64,000 nucleotides of DNA, taken from NCBI RefSeq assembly GCF_052078665.1, contig NZ_JBQJIK010000018.1, positions 1-64,000 on the forward strand. The letters are read 5' to 3'. The position numbers and the translations under genes are program-made. This DNA is from Inquilinus sp052078665. GTDB taxonomy: Bacteria; Pseudomonadota; Alphaproteobacteria; DSM-16000; Inquilinaceae. Positions 1 to 7,822 of the stretch are shown here, piece after piece (the first letter of the stretch is position 1; each line of letters starts with the position of its first letter). The notes under the pieces are model-generated. The model did not search any database, was not told the DNA's origin, and saw only the letters and a program-made list of their open reading frames with translations.

Positions 1-1
1 C

Positions 2-466
2 TTCGGCAGCGGTGCGGCTTCGCGTCCGCAGCCGGCGCCGCAGCAGCAGGCGCCGGCCTATACCCAGGCGCCGCCGAGCTACGCCCAGGCCCAGCCCGGC
101 CCGTGGGGCGGTGGCGGCGGGCCCCTCGCCCAGTCCTCCGGCCCGTCCTTCCTGCGCAGCGCCGCCGCCACCGCGGCCGGTGTCGCCGGAGGAGCGCTGC
201 TGTTCCAGGGCATCGAATCCCTGTTCGGCATGGGCCATGGCGGGCTCGGCGGCTTCGGCGGTGCGACCCCCGGCCTGACCGAGACGGTGGTCAACAACTA
301 CTATGGCGACGCCGCCCCCGGCGCCGACGGCAGCGACCTGCGTGACGCCGATGCCGTGCCCGCGGACGACCAGGGTGTCCAGGATGCCGACTATCAGGAC
401 GACAGCAGCCAGGATTTCGGCGGCGATGATTTCGGCGGTGGCGGCGACGACACGGTGGGCGTCTGA
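2..466 (+). CDS. DUF2076 domain protein, 3' part
   Basis: The reading frame is open from the window edge to a TGA, giving 155 C-terminal residues. They run from a Pro/Gln/Ala-rich linker through a Gly-rich stretch to a hydrophobic helix (FLRSAAATAAGVAGGALLF) followed by GIESLFGMGHG, the pattern I associate with the end of DUF2076 (COG3416) proteins. The tail is acidic and Gly/Asp-rich. These are uncharacterised, probably envelope-associated alphaproteobacterial proteins; no enzymatic motif is visible. The start lies outside the window. The gene converges on the Nudix gene, and a palindromic repeat separates them. Confidence 0.75.
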   Translation, partial: FGSGAASRPQPAPQQQAPAYTQAPPSYAQAQPGPWGGGGGPLAQSSGPSFLRSAAATAAGVAGGALLFQGIESLFGMGHGGLGGFGGATPGLTETVVNNYYGDAAPGADGSDLRDADAVPADDQGVQDADYQDDSSQDFGGDDFGGGGDDTVGV

Positions 467-470
467 GCCT

Positions 471-566
471 CGGCGTAGGTTGGGTTCGCGAACGCGAACC
501 CAACATCCCGACGCGGTGCTGGCGGCACCATGTTGGGTTCGCCAGGGCGAACCCAACCTACGCCGG
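471..566. repeat. Palindromic intergenic repeat
   Basis: Two hairpins, each GTTGGGTTCGC paired with GCGAACCCAAC, sit about 50 bp apart, and the outer arms (CGGCGTAGGTTGGG and CCCAACCTACGCCG) also pair, so the whole unit is an inverted repeat of inverted repeats. It lies between two convergent genes. The Nudix TAG stop codon is inside the right arm. The unit resembles dispersed REP-type repeats and could also act as a bidirectional terminator, though no T-run is present. Confidence 0.7.
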
Positions 567-1025
567 AGCGTCCAGAATCTCCTCCAATCGATTCAGCAGG
601 GGGCGCTGGCCCTCCAGGATCTTGTGGCGGGCGGTCGCCAGGTCGAACCATTCGGCCTGGTCGACCTCCGGGAAGGACTGGATCCGGCCGCTCCTCGGCG
701 GCCATTCCAGCTCGAACTCGCTGCTGCGGACCCGGCTGACATCCAGGTCGCCGGCGATGGCGAAGGCCGTGACCGCCTTGCCGCCGCGCTGGCGGATCCG
801 GCCCAGCGGCAGCAACGGCCCCTCTGGCGCCGTACCCAGCTCCTCGGCGAATTCGCGCCGGGCAGTGGACTCGAAGTCCTCGCCGGGCTCCGGCTCCCCC
901 TTCGGGATCGACCAGGCACCCAGATCCTTGCCGCGCCAGAACGGACCGCCGGGATGCACCAGCAGGACTAGCCGCTGCCCGTCCACGCGCTTGTGCATCA
1001 GAATCCCGGCACTCTCGGCGGGCAT
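558..1025 (-). CDS. Nudix hydrolase
   Basis: A 155-residue single-domain Nudix protein. The Nudix box is complete: GEPEPGEDFEST followed by ARREFAEELG, matching G-x5-E-x7-REUxEExGU, so it should bind a divalent metal and hydrolyse a nucleoside-diphosphate-linked substrate. Residues before the box (FWRGKDLGAWSIPKG) resemble the DR0079-like branch, whose physiological substrates are poorly defined. The start MPAESAG follows a GAGAGG motif. It lies 10 bp downstream of the AHSA1 gene on the same strand and is probably the last gene of that operon. Its stop codon is inside a palindromic repeat. Confidence 0.88.
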   Translation of the reverse strand: MPAESAGILMHKRVDGQRLVLLVHPGGPFWRGKDLGAWSIPKGEPEPGEDFESTARREFAEELGTAPEGPLLPLGRIRQRGGKAVTAFAIAGDLDVSRVRSSEFELEWPPRSGRIQSFPEVDQAEWFDLATARHKILEGQRPLLNRLEEILDAPA

Positions 1026-1035
1026 GGGACCTCTC

Positions 1036-1479
1036 TCAGGCGACGGCTTCCTCGAGAAGATAGCGCTCCAGCCGGTCGAGGCAGCCGCTCCAGCCCTCAT
1101 GATGGCTGTCGCGGGCCGGCTCGTCGAAGAACTGCTCATGGGTCAGGATCAGCACGGTGCCGTCGCCGTCCGGCCGGAAGGTCAGCGTCACCTGCGATTC
1201 CCGCTCCGGCATGGTCCGCCAGGCCCAGCTGAACACCAGCTTCTCCTCCGGCACGACCTCCTTGTACACGCCGCCGACATCATGGCGCTCGCCGTCCGGC
1301 GTGCGGAAGGCGACGTGGTAGCGGCCGCCGGTGCGCGGGTCGGCCTCGGCGCTGATGGTCTCGGCGCCCGCCGGCCCGAACCAGCGCATTATTTTGTCCG
1401 GCTCGATCCAGGCCCCGTAGACTTTGGCGGGAGGGGCGGCGAGGCGGCGCCGGATGCTGAGGCTGGGCTTGGCGAGCAC
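1036..1479 (-). CDS. SRPBCC/AHSA1 family protein
   Basis: A 147-residue START-like protein. The N-terminal LSIRRRLAAPPAKVYGAW and the KIMRWFGP motif mark the AHSA1 (activator of Hsp90 ATPase homologue 1) branch of the SRPBCC fold, a helix-grip domain that binds hydrophobic ligands; the ligand is unknown. Such genes are regularly paired with a small ArsR regulator, as here. The start is GTG, with AGGAGG four bases upstream. That Shine-Dalgarno sequence and the first 91 bases lie inside the 3' end of the upstream arsR gene, in another frame, so translation of the two is probably coupled. Confidence 0.88.
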   Translation of the reverse strand: MLAKPSLSIRRRLAAPPAKVYGAWIEPDKIMRWFGPAGAETISAEADPRTGGRYHVAFRTPDGERHDVGGVYKEVVPEEKLVFSWAWRTMPERESQVTLTFRPDGDGTVLILTHEQFFDEPARDSHHEGWSGCLDRLERYLLEEAVA

Positions 1480-1808
1480 GATTCCTCCTCGACGAAGGCG
1501 GCCAGTCGGTCGAGCTGTTCGGACCAGAAGCGCTGGTATCGGGCCAGCCAGTCCATCGCCTGCTCCATCGGTGCCGCGGACAGGCGGCAGGTCACGGTGC
1601 GCCCGGTCTTGGTCCGCGTGATCAGCCCGGCGTCGGACAGCACGTCGAGGTGCTTCATCACCGCGGGCAGCGACATGGTGAAAGGCCGGGCCAGCTCGCT
1701 GACCGACAGGTCCTGCTGTTCGCCCAGCCGGCTGATCAGCGCCCGGCGGGTCGGGTCGGCCAGGGCGGCGAAGGTGCGGTCGAGCACGGGCTCTTGATAG
1801 TTAACCAT
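1389..1808 (-). CDS. ArsR-family regulator, module A
   Basis: A 139-residue winged-helix repressor. FAALADPTRRALISRLGEQ and the recognition region SLPAVMKHLDVLSDAGLI are typical of the ArsR group paired with AHSA1 proteins. It has no metal-binding cysteine pair, so it probably senses something else or a partner protein. The core domain ends near residue 105; a 34-residue Ser/Pro-rich tail then runs on into the AHSA1 gene in a different frame. I chose ATG at 1808, MVNYQEP, because an in-frame promoter and palindrome sit directly on it. No Shine-Dalgarno precedes it, so a leaderless transcript is likely. Confidence 0.87.
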   Translation of the reverse strand: MVNYQEPVLDRTFAALADPTRRALISRLGEQQDLSVSELARPFTMSLPAVMKHLDVLSDAGLITRTKTGRTVTCRLSAAPMEQAMDWLARYQRFWSEQLDRLAAFVEEESCSPSPASASGAASPPLPPKSTGPGSSRTK

Positions 1809-1844
1809 CAAGTGAACTTTGAGAGTGTCGGGTCGGGCTGTCAA
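1793..1844 (-). promoter_or_regulatory. Promoter and palindromic operator of arsR module A
   Basis: Reading the minus strand, TTGACA (1844-1839) is followed after 17 bp by CAAAGT, a weak -10, and seven bases later by the ATG of arsR. A 20-bp palindrome, CTTGAT(A/G)GTTAAC(C/T)ATCAAG with one mismatched pair, spans 1793-1812 and covers the start codon. The arrangement suggests autorepression at the transcription start and translation from the very 5' end of the mRNA. Confidence 0.6.
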
Positions 1845-1908
1845 GCCATATGCGCCGACATCGGCGGCCGGATCCAGATTAGTCGGACGATTGGCCGCGC
1901 AGCCGGCC

Positions 1909-2658
1909 TTACCGCACCCAGCGCCGGAAGCCCAGCCGCTCGACCAGCACCACCGCGCCGAAGGCGACCAACCCCATCGCCGCGGCGACGAAGACGGCGG
2001 CGAACAGGCGGTCGGCCTGGTAGTTGAAGGTCGCCTGGATGATCAGCGCGCCCAACCCGGCATTCGACCCGATCCATTCGCCGACGATGGCGCCGATGAC
2101 GCTGCCGGTGGCGGCGATGCGCAGCGCCGTGAACAGCATCGGCAGCGACCGCGGCGCGCGCAGCCGCCAGAAGCTTTCCCAGCCGCTGGCCGACAGCACC
2201 CGCATCAGCTCCCGCTCGTTCGGCGTCGCCAGGGTCAGGCCGCGCACCATGGCGATCAGGGTCGGGAAGAAGCAGATCACCGCCGCGATCACGATCTTCG
2301 GCAGCAGGCCCAGCCCGAACATCAGGATGAAGATCGGCGCCAAGGCGAGCACCGGGATGGTGTTGAAGAACAGCACGATCGGGAAATAGGCGGCGCGCAC
2401 CGGCCGGCTGTAGGTGAACAGGATGGCCAGCAGCACCGCGACCGTATTGCCCAGCAGGAAGCCCAGCACCGCCTCCAGCGCTGTCGGCCAGGCATTGGCC
2501 AGCAGCAGCGCCCGGTCGGTCCAAAGCTTGTCGAACACCGCGGCCGGCCCTGGCACGATGAAGGCCGGCACGCCCAGCGCCGGCACGACGAACTGCCAGA
2601 CCAGCAGGATCGATAGCGCCCCCAGCGCCGGCCACAGGATGTCGGAGGGGCGGGTCAT
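1909..2658 (-). CDS. ABC transporter permease, NitT/TauT type
   Basis: A 249-residue inner-membrane permease of the BPD_transp_1 (SsuC/TauC/ThiX) type with about six membrane helices. The EAA loop is seen as FFPTLIAMVRGLTLATPNERELMRVL; the following segment ASGWESFWRLRAP contacts the ATPase. The start ATG overlaps the ATPase stop codon (ATGA, 4 bp), showing translational coupling. With the ATPase and binding protein it forms a complete importer. The family takes up nitrate, sulfonates, taurine or pyrimidine precursors, and the substrate cannot be chosen from the sequence. Confidence 0.92.
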   Translation of the reverse strand: MTRPSDILWPALGALSILLVWQFVVPALGVPAFIVPGPAAVFDKLWTDRALLLANAWPTALEAVLGFLLGNTVAVLLAILFTYSRPVRAAYFPIVLFFNTIPVLALAPIFILMFGLGLLPKIVIAAVICFFPTLIAMVRGLTLATPNERELMRVLSASGWESFWRLRAPRSLPMLFTALRIAATGSVIGAIVGEWIGSNAGLGALIIQATFNYQADRLFAAVFVAAAMGLVAFGAVVLVERLGFRRWVR

Positions 2659-3455
2659 GCCGGCGATCCCACCGCCAGCAGCCGGCGCAGATGGGCGGCG
2701 ACGGCGGTGATCTCGGGCGCGTCGCGGTTGCAGCGGCCCTCCGCATCCTTCAGCGGCCGCAGGTCGACGATCTCCAGCACCCGGCCGGGATGGGCCGCCA
2801 GCACCAGCACCTGCTGGCCCAGATACACCGCCTCGGCGATGCTGTGGGTGACGAAGACCACGGTGGTGCCGGTGCGCCGCCACAGCGCCAGCAGCTCGTC
2901 GTTCAGCCGGTCGCGGGTGATCTCGTCGAGCGCGCCGAACGGCTCGTCCATCAACAGGATGCGCGGCCGGGACAGCAGGGCGCGGGCGATCGCCACGCGC
3001 TGGCGCTGTCCGCCCGACAGCTGGTCCGGCATCCGCTCCGCCAGCCCGCCAAGGCCGAGCAAGGCCAGCAGGTCGTCGGTCGACAGCCCGTCGGGGCGGG
3101 CAGCCCGGCCGACCTGCAGCGGCAGCTCGATATTGGCGCGCACGCTGCGCCAGGGCAGCAGGGTCGGGTCCTGGAACACGAAGCCGATGTCGCGGCGGGC
3201 CCGGGCCGCATGCGGCGGGCCGCCCAGCACCGCGATCTCGCCGCCCAGCGGCGCCAGCAGGTCGGCCACCACCCGCAGCAGGGTCGACTTGCCGCAGCCG
3301 GACGGCCCGAGAATGGTCAGGAAGCCGCCCTGCGGCACGTCCAGGTCGACGCCGTCCAGCACCGGCACCGCCCCGGCACCACGCCCGGTGGCCGGATAGC
3401 CGATGGCGAGGCCCCGGCAGCGGATCGCGGCGCTGCTCTCCACCCGTCCGGTCAC
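2655..3455 (-). CDS. ABC transporter ATP-binding protein, NitT/TauT type
   Basis: A 266-residue cytoplasmic ATPase. It has Walker A (GPSGCGKST), the Q-loop (FVFQDPTLLPWRSV), signature (LSGGQRQRV), Walker B (ILLMDEPFGALD) and the H-loop (VTHS). LPWRSVRANIELPL after the Q-loop is characteristic of the SsuB/TauB/NrtD class. The start is GTG; its sequence GTGA overlaps the TGA of the binding-protein gene, and the stop overlaps the permease start. The three genes are therefore strictly coupled and probably made in equal ratio. Confidence 0.95.
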   Translation of the reverse strand: MTGRVESSAAIRCRGLAIGYPATGRGAGAVPVLDGVDLDVPQGGFLTILGPSGCGKSTLLRVVADLLAPLGGEIAVLGGPPHAARARRDIGFVFQDPTLLPWRSVRANIELPLQVGRAARPDGLSTDDLLALLGLGGLAERMPDQLSGGQRQRVAIARALLSRPRILLMDEPFGALDEITRDRLNDELLALWRRTGTTVVFVTHSIAEAVYLGQQVLVLAAHPGRVLEIVDLRPLKDAEGRCNRDAPEITAVAAHLRRLLAVGSPA

Positions 3456-4465
3456 CCCAGCTTCGGCCGGTCGGCTGCGGTCATCTCCAGGATCGCGCTC
3501 GACCAGCAGTCTTCCGGCTTCGGCGTGTTGCCCTGGAACTGGCCGATCGAGTCATAGATCCGCACCTGCTCGGCGATCGCGGCCGGGTCGAACCAGCCCC
3601 AGCCCTTGGCCTTGGTGTTGGCGTCGAAGCTCAGCTTCAGCACCAACCCTATGGTCGCCTGCTCGGTCGCGCGGTCGAGCTGCGGATAGGCGTCGACGGT
3701 CAGGTCCACCGCCTCCTTCGGATGCGCATGGGTCCAGGCCCAGCCCTTGGCCACGGCGCGCAGGAACTTGGCCAGCACCTCGGCATTCTCGGCCAGCGCC
3801 GCGTCGGTGGCGAAATAGACGTTGGAGTAGGAGGGCAGGCCGGTGTCCTTCATCATCAGGTCGATCCGGTCCGGCCCGATCACCGACAGCGCCTGGGTGT
3901 TGGTGATCCAGCCGGTGACGGCGTCGACCTGGCCGGACACCAGCGGCGTCATGTCGAAGCCGATATTGGTGATGTCCATCTGCGACGGGTCGATCTTGTT
4001 CTGCGCCAGGATCGCGTCCAGCACGAAGCGTGCGGTCGGCTGGATGCCGATGCGCTTGCCGATCATGTCCTTGACCGTGCGGATCGGCGCCTTGGGCAGG
4101 GAGTAGAAGGCGAAGGGGCCGGAGCGGTAGCCGCAGGCGATGATCTTGACCGGCACGCCGGAGCCGCGGGCCAGCAGCAGCTGCGCGGAATCGGAGAACT
4201 GGCCCAGCGCCGCCTGGCCGGTGACGACCGGCGGCACGGTGGCGGAGTTCGGGCCGCCGGGCGAGAATTCGACCGCCAGCCCCTCGGCCTGGAACAGCCC
4301 CTGCTTCAGCGCCACCACGTCGCCGATCTGGCCGTTGCTGATCAGCCAGTCGTATTTGATCACCACCGTGGCGGCCTCGGCCCGGCCCTCCGGGATCTTG
4401 AGCGCGATGCCGGCGCCGAAAGCGGCGATCCCGGCCAGGACGGTGCGGCGGTCGAAGGCGGTCAT
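3452..4465 (-). CDS. ABC transporter substrate-binding protein, NMT1/SsuA type
   Basis: A 337-residue periplasmic binding protein. The N terminus MTAFDRRTVLAGIAAFGAG carries a twin-arginine-like signal ending near AEA. The mature part begins VVIKYDWLISNGQIGDVVAL with QGLFQAEGL, as in NMT1/THI5-like pyrimidine-precursor and sulfonate-binding proteins. GYDM-type ligand loops are not diagnostic enough to name the ligand. The start follows GGAGG. The gene begins 11 bases after the VOC stop, and its TGA overlaps the ATPase GTG, giving an operon VOC-SBP-ATPase-permease. Confidence 0.92.
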   Translation of the reverse strand: MTAFDRRTVLAGIAAFGAGIALKIPEGRAEAATVVIKYDWLISNGQIGDVVALKQGLFQAEGLAVEFSPGGPNSATVPPVVTGQAALGQFSDSAQLLLARGSGVPVKIIACGYRSGPFAFYSLPKAPIRTVKDMIGKRIGIQPTARFVLDAILAQNKIDPSQMDITNIGFDMTPLVSGQVDAVTGWITNTQALSVIGPDRIDLMMKDTGLPSYSNVYFATDAALAENAEVLAKFLRAVAKGWAWTHAHPKEAVDLTVDAYPQLDRATEQATIGLVLKLSFDANTKAKGWGWFDPAAIAEQVRIYDSIGQFQGNTPKPEDCWSSAILEMTAADRPKLG

Positions 4466-4476
4466 GCGGTCCTCCG

Positions 4477-4917
4477 TCAAGCGGCTGGGCCTTCGACGTC
4501 GCCCACCGGGCCGCCGTCGAGCCAGGCATAGATCTCCCACAGATTGTCGTCCGGGTCGGTGAAATAGGCGCAGCGCGCATTCCACGCATAGTCGGCCGGC
4601 GGCCGCGTGAACGTCACGCCGAGCGTGCTGAGCTCGAGATAGACCGCGTCCACCGTCGCCGGCGAGGGCAGCTCGGCCGCGGCGCAGGCCTTGTGCACCT
4701 GCGGCGGGGCGCGGCGGCTGGAGACGCCGGTGTGCTCGGCGATATGGCCGATCTCCCACAGCGCCAGGGTCAGCCCGGCGCCCTTGAAGTCGGCGAAGCC
4801 CGGGGCGCGGCGGCGCAGCTTGAAGCCCAGCTTGTCGATGTAGAAGGCGGCCGCCCGCTCGACATCCTCGACCAGGAAGCAGACATCGGTGATCGGGTGG
4901 GTCTGGGCGAAGGGCAT
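4477..4917 (-). CDS. VOC family protein (glyoxalase/bleomycin-resistance fold)
   Basis: A 146-residue vicinal-oxygen-chelate protein with two beta-alpha-beta-beta-beta halves: THPITDVCFLVEDVERAAAFY at the start and a second half containing FTDPDDNLWEIYAW. Candidate metal ligands are a His near residue 7 and the Glu in NLWEI. The family includes dioxygenases, lyases and drug-binding proteins, and no substrate can be assigned. It is the first gene of the ABC importer operon, so it may act on the imported compound; this is inferred from position only. Confidence 0.87.
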   Translation of the reverse strand: MPFAQTHPITDVCFLVEDVERAAAFYIDKLGFKLRRRAPGFADFKGAGLTLALWEIGHIAEHTGVSSRRAPPQVHKACAAAELPSPATVDAVYLELSTLGVTFTRPPADYAWNARCAYFTDPDDNLWEIYAWLDGGPVGDVEGPAA

Positions 4918-5005
4918 GGCGGTCTCCGGACGGTCTCGCCCCGATCATGGCGCTGGCCGCCGCCGCCCTTCTTTCGCAATCCTGCGCTTTCGTTGCCGGA
5001 ACTTG

Positions 5006-5869
5006 CTATCCCTCCGCCCGGTAGCGTGCCGGGGTGGTGCCGGTGGCGCGGCGGAAGGCGGTGGAGAAATGCGCCTGGCTGGCGAAGCCGGCGCGATAGG
5101 CGATCTCGGCCAGCGCCAGGTCGGGCCGCGCCAGCAGCGCCTTGGCCCGCTCGACCCGGCGCGCCAGCACGAACTGGTGCGGCGCGCGGCCGGTCGCAGC
5201 CTTGAAGGCGCGGCTGAAATGGAACGGGCTGAGCCGGGCGATGGTGGCGAGCTCGGCCAGGCTCAGATCGCCATCCTCCAGCGCGTCCTCGACATGCTCC
5301 AGCACCCGGCGCAGCCGGTCTGGAGACAGCGCGTCGGGCCGCTCCGGCCGCAGCGCCGGGCGATGCGACAGCAGGCGCAGGGTGCAGAAAGCGAAGGACA
5401 GGCCCAGCTGCTCCGCCAGCAGCGGATCGGTCGCCTCCGGCTGCCGCGCCAGCTCGGCCAGCGCCAGGGCGACATGGATCGTCACCGGATCGGCGGCGAC
5501 CAGCATCTCGCCATCCTCGAACTCGGCCGGGCCAATCTCGCGGCCGATCCGGCGATAGGCCTCGGGCGGCTGGAAGATCGAGATGTAGTCGGCGCCATCG
5601 CCGTCGACGAACAGCGGCAGCCCGGCCGGCTGCACCCCCAGCGTCCAGGGCGGCCGCGCCACCCGCCGCGTCGGCCCGTCGCCGATCCGGAAGGCATAGC
5701 GCCCATGGCCTGTGCGGTTCAGCGACAGGCGATGCAGGGCGCCGCGCGAATCCATCTGCCCGGCGTCGCTGCGGTAGCATTCGACCATGATGTCCGGCCG
5801 CGCCGCCGCCGCGTAGTCGTGCAGCGCCGGCCGGCTGATGGCGAAGACCGAAGGGTCGAGACCGTCCAT
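5006..5869 (-). CDS. AraC-family transcriptional regulator
   Basis: A 287-residue regulator with a ligand-sensing N-terminal domain and a C-terminal double helix-turn-helix. The HTH is clear: LSLAELATIARLSPFHFSRAF followed by ATGRAPHQFVLARRVERAK, then LAEIAYRAGFASQAHFSTAF and GTTPARYR. I start it at MDGLDPSVF, with AGGGAG about 10 bases upstream; an upstream GTG at 5953 would add 28 low-complexity residues. It lies just upstream of the VOC/ABC operon on the same strand, with a gap of about 90 bp, and is the likely regulator of that operon. Confidence 0.88.
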   Translation of the reverse strand: MDGLDPSVFAISRPALHDYAAAARPDIMVECYRSDAGQMDSRGALHRLSLNRTGHGRYAFRIGDGPTRRVARPPWTLGVQPAGLPLFVDGDGADYISIFQPPEAYRRIGREIGPAEFEDGEMLVAADPVTIHVALALAELARQPEATDPLLAEQLGLSFAFCTLRLLSHRPALRPERPDALSPDRLRRVLEHVEDALEDGDLSLAELATIARLSPFHFSRAFKAATGRAPHQFVLARRVERAKALLARPDLALAEIAYRAGFASQAHFSTAFRRATGTTPARYRAEG

Positions 5870-6072
5870 CCCATGCTCTCCCTGACCTGCCTGTGCGGTC
5901 CGCGGCTCTTCCGGCCTCGGTTCCGACGCCGTTCCCGCTCCGGAACGACGCAAGCAGCATGCCAGACGGGGGCGGGCAGGGCCATCGGCTCGCCCTGATG
6001 TGCCGGGGGGAACAGGCGGGCGCCGCGGAGTGCCGTAGATGGAGGGACCGAGCCGGTTGAGCGAGGAGAACC

Positions 6073-6516
6073 ATGGCCGTCACCGACAAGGACATCACGG
6101 ATCTCGTAGCGCGGGCCGCGGAGGCCAATGCGGCGCTGATGCGCGGCGACATAGAGGGTTATCTCGCCCTGATCTCCCATGCCGACGACTTCACGCTGAT
6201 GACCCCGTTCGGCGGGGCGCCGACCTGCGGCTTCGATGCGTCGAGCGACCAGCTGGCCGCGCTGGGGCGCTTCTTCCGGGCCGGCCGCACGGCGTTGGAG
6301 CTGGTGCAGGCCTATGCCTCGGGCGACCTGGTGGTGCTGGTGGTGATCGAACGGCAGACGGTCGAGGTCGGCGGCCTGCCGGACCAGGACTGGTCGCTGC
6401 GCGTCACCCTGGTGTTTCGCCGCGACGGGCCGGAATGGCGGCTGGTGCACCGCCATGCCGACCCGCTGGTCAAGGGCATCAGCCTGGAGCAGGCGGCCGC
6501 GATCGCCCGCGGCTGA
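6073..6516 (+). CDS. NTF2-like protein (DUF4440/SnoaL type)
   Basis: A 147-residue protein with the cone-shaped NTF2 fold pattern: an N-terminal helix (VARAAEANAALMRGDIEGYLALIS), HADDFTLMTPFGG, a FFRAGRTALEL helix and a C-terminal strand pair ending WRLVHRHADPLV. Members of this group are small-molecule binders or isomerases of mostly unknown role. It has GAGGAG 5 bases upstream of its ATG, reads divergently from the araC gene, and converges on the HTH_42 gene. Confidence 0.8.
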   Translation: MAVTDKDITDLVARAAEANAALMRGDIEGYLALISHADDFTLMTPFGGAPTCGFDASSDQLAALGRFFRAGRTALELVQAYASGDLVVLVVIERQTVEVGGLPDQDWSLRVTLVFRRDGPEWRLVHRHADPLVKGISLEQAAAIARG

Positions 6517-6549
6517 CCCCCTGGCGGCACCGTCGGCCGCATCCGGGTC

Positions 6550-7665
6550 CTATCCCGCCGCCTCGATCCGCACCTCGCGGCTCTTGGCGCCCTCGGCGAC
6601 CAGCTCCAGCAGCCGCTCGCCTTCCTTGGTCACCGCCGCGGCCTCCCGCTTCGACAGCGGCTCGAAGGCCTCGATCCGCAGCACCGCGGCGTCGCGCGCC
6701 TGGGTCGCCTTCCAGCGGCCTTGGACACGGCCGTCCACCAGCAGCACCGGCGGCATGAAATTGCCGTAGACCAGCGGGCGGTACTGCTCGGCGATGACAT
6801 GCTCGCGCTCGGCATGGGACAGCAGCAGGTTGTCGTATTCCGGCAGGAAGCGCGGCGGCGCCGGCACGTCCGGGCCCGGTCGCGGCGCGTCGGGCAGGTC
6901 GAACAGCTCGCGCCCGCCCTCGTCGTGCAGGGTCACCAGCTTCGGCCGCAGCGCGTCGACCACGCCCTGCAGCCGGGTCAGGCCCGACCAGGTCTGCATG
7001 TCCTGCACGCTGGCCGGGCCGAAGGCGGCCAGGTAGCGCAGCAGCATCTGCTCCGGCGCCGTGTCGGTGCCCAGCGGCTGGCGCAGCCAGGCTTCGGCCG
7101 TGGTGCACAGCGGCAGCCCGCCGATGCCCCACAGGCCGCGCGGCGGCACCTGCACCAGCGGCGCCAGGTTGCGCATGGCGTAGGACAGCGACTTGGCGTC
7201 CCGGTCCGGCCACTGCTTCTGCAGCAGCCGGCCCATCTCCTCGACCGTGCGCGGCTGGTCGACCAGCAGCCGGCGCCCGGCCGCCACCACCGCCTCCAGG
7301 TCCAGCCCGGCGAGCGTCTTGCCATAGGGCGTGCCGGTCATCAGCAGCCGTTCCTGCAGCGCCTGCAGCACCGGGCGCAGCGCCCGGCAGTCGCGGGCGG
7401 TGACGAGATGGATGGTCGACCGCATCAGGGCAATGCGCACCGCCTTGCGGTCGCGGATCAGTTCGGCCAGGTCCTCCAGCTCGAAGCGCTCCAGCCGGCT
7501 CCACAGCCCGACATAGGCGGCGGTGGGGGATTGCGACTGCATCCCGACCAGCCGCTCGATCGCCTCGGCCGCGGTCACCGGCCAGCGCTGCAGCAGCCCC
7601 TGCCGGGCCAGCAGCGCCCGGTTGCGGCTGCGCCGGTCCAGCACCGCCGCATCCCCCTTCGCCAT
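6550..7665 (-). CDS. Winged-helix HTH_42 protein (AlkZ/YcaQ-like)
   Basis: A 371-residue protein of the COG3214 family, which contains the DNA glycosylases AlkZ and YcaQ that unhook interstrand crosslinks. Visible family features are LVGMQSQSPTAAYVGLWSRL near residue 50, LMRSTIHLVTARD, the middle winged-helix region, and LLPEYD-type sequence FLPEYDNLLLSHAER followed by FMPPVLLVDGRVQGRWK. The catalytic QxQ/QxD motif appears as QSQS after the first helix, so glycosylase activity is plausible. The start MAKGDAAVL avoids 49 low-complexity upstream residues. It is a monocistronic gene. Confidence 0.83.
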   Translation of the reverse strand: MAKGDAAVLDRRSRNRALLARQGLLQRWPVTAAEAIERLVGMQSQSPTAAYVGLWSRLERFELEDLAELIRDRKAVRIALMRSTIHLVTARDCRALRPVLQALQERLLMTGTPYGKTLAGLDLEAVVAAGRRLLVDQPRTVEEMGRLLQKQWPDRDAKSLSYAMRNLAPLVQVPPRGLWGIGGLPLCTTAEAWLRQPLGTDTAPEQMLLRYLAAFGPASVQDMQTWSGLTRLQGVVDALRPKLVTLHDEGGRELFDLPDAPRPGPDVPAPPRFLPEYDNLLLSHAEREHVIAEQYRPLVYGNFMPPVLLVDGRVQGRWKATQARDAAVLRIEAFEPLSKREAAAVTKEGERLLELVAEGAKSREVRIEAAG

Positions 7666-7822
7666 GCATCCCCCGATCCCGCGAATTCGGCGCCAGCCTG
7701 TCCCGGATCGGCGCCAGGACACAAGCGCGGCGTCCGGCCCGATCCGTCTCGGGGCTTGCATCCGGCCCGGCAAGGCGTCGAGAATTGGGGGACTATCCCG
7801 CCCGACACCCATGGAGGCCGCG

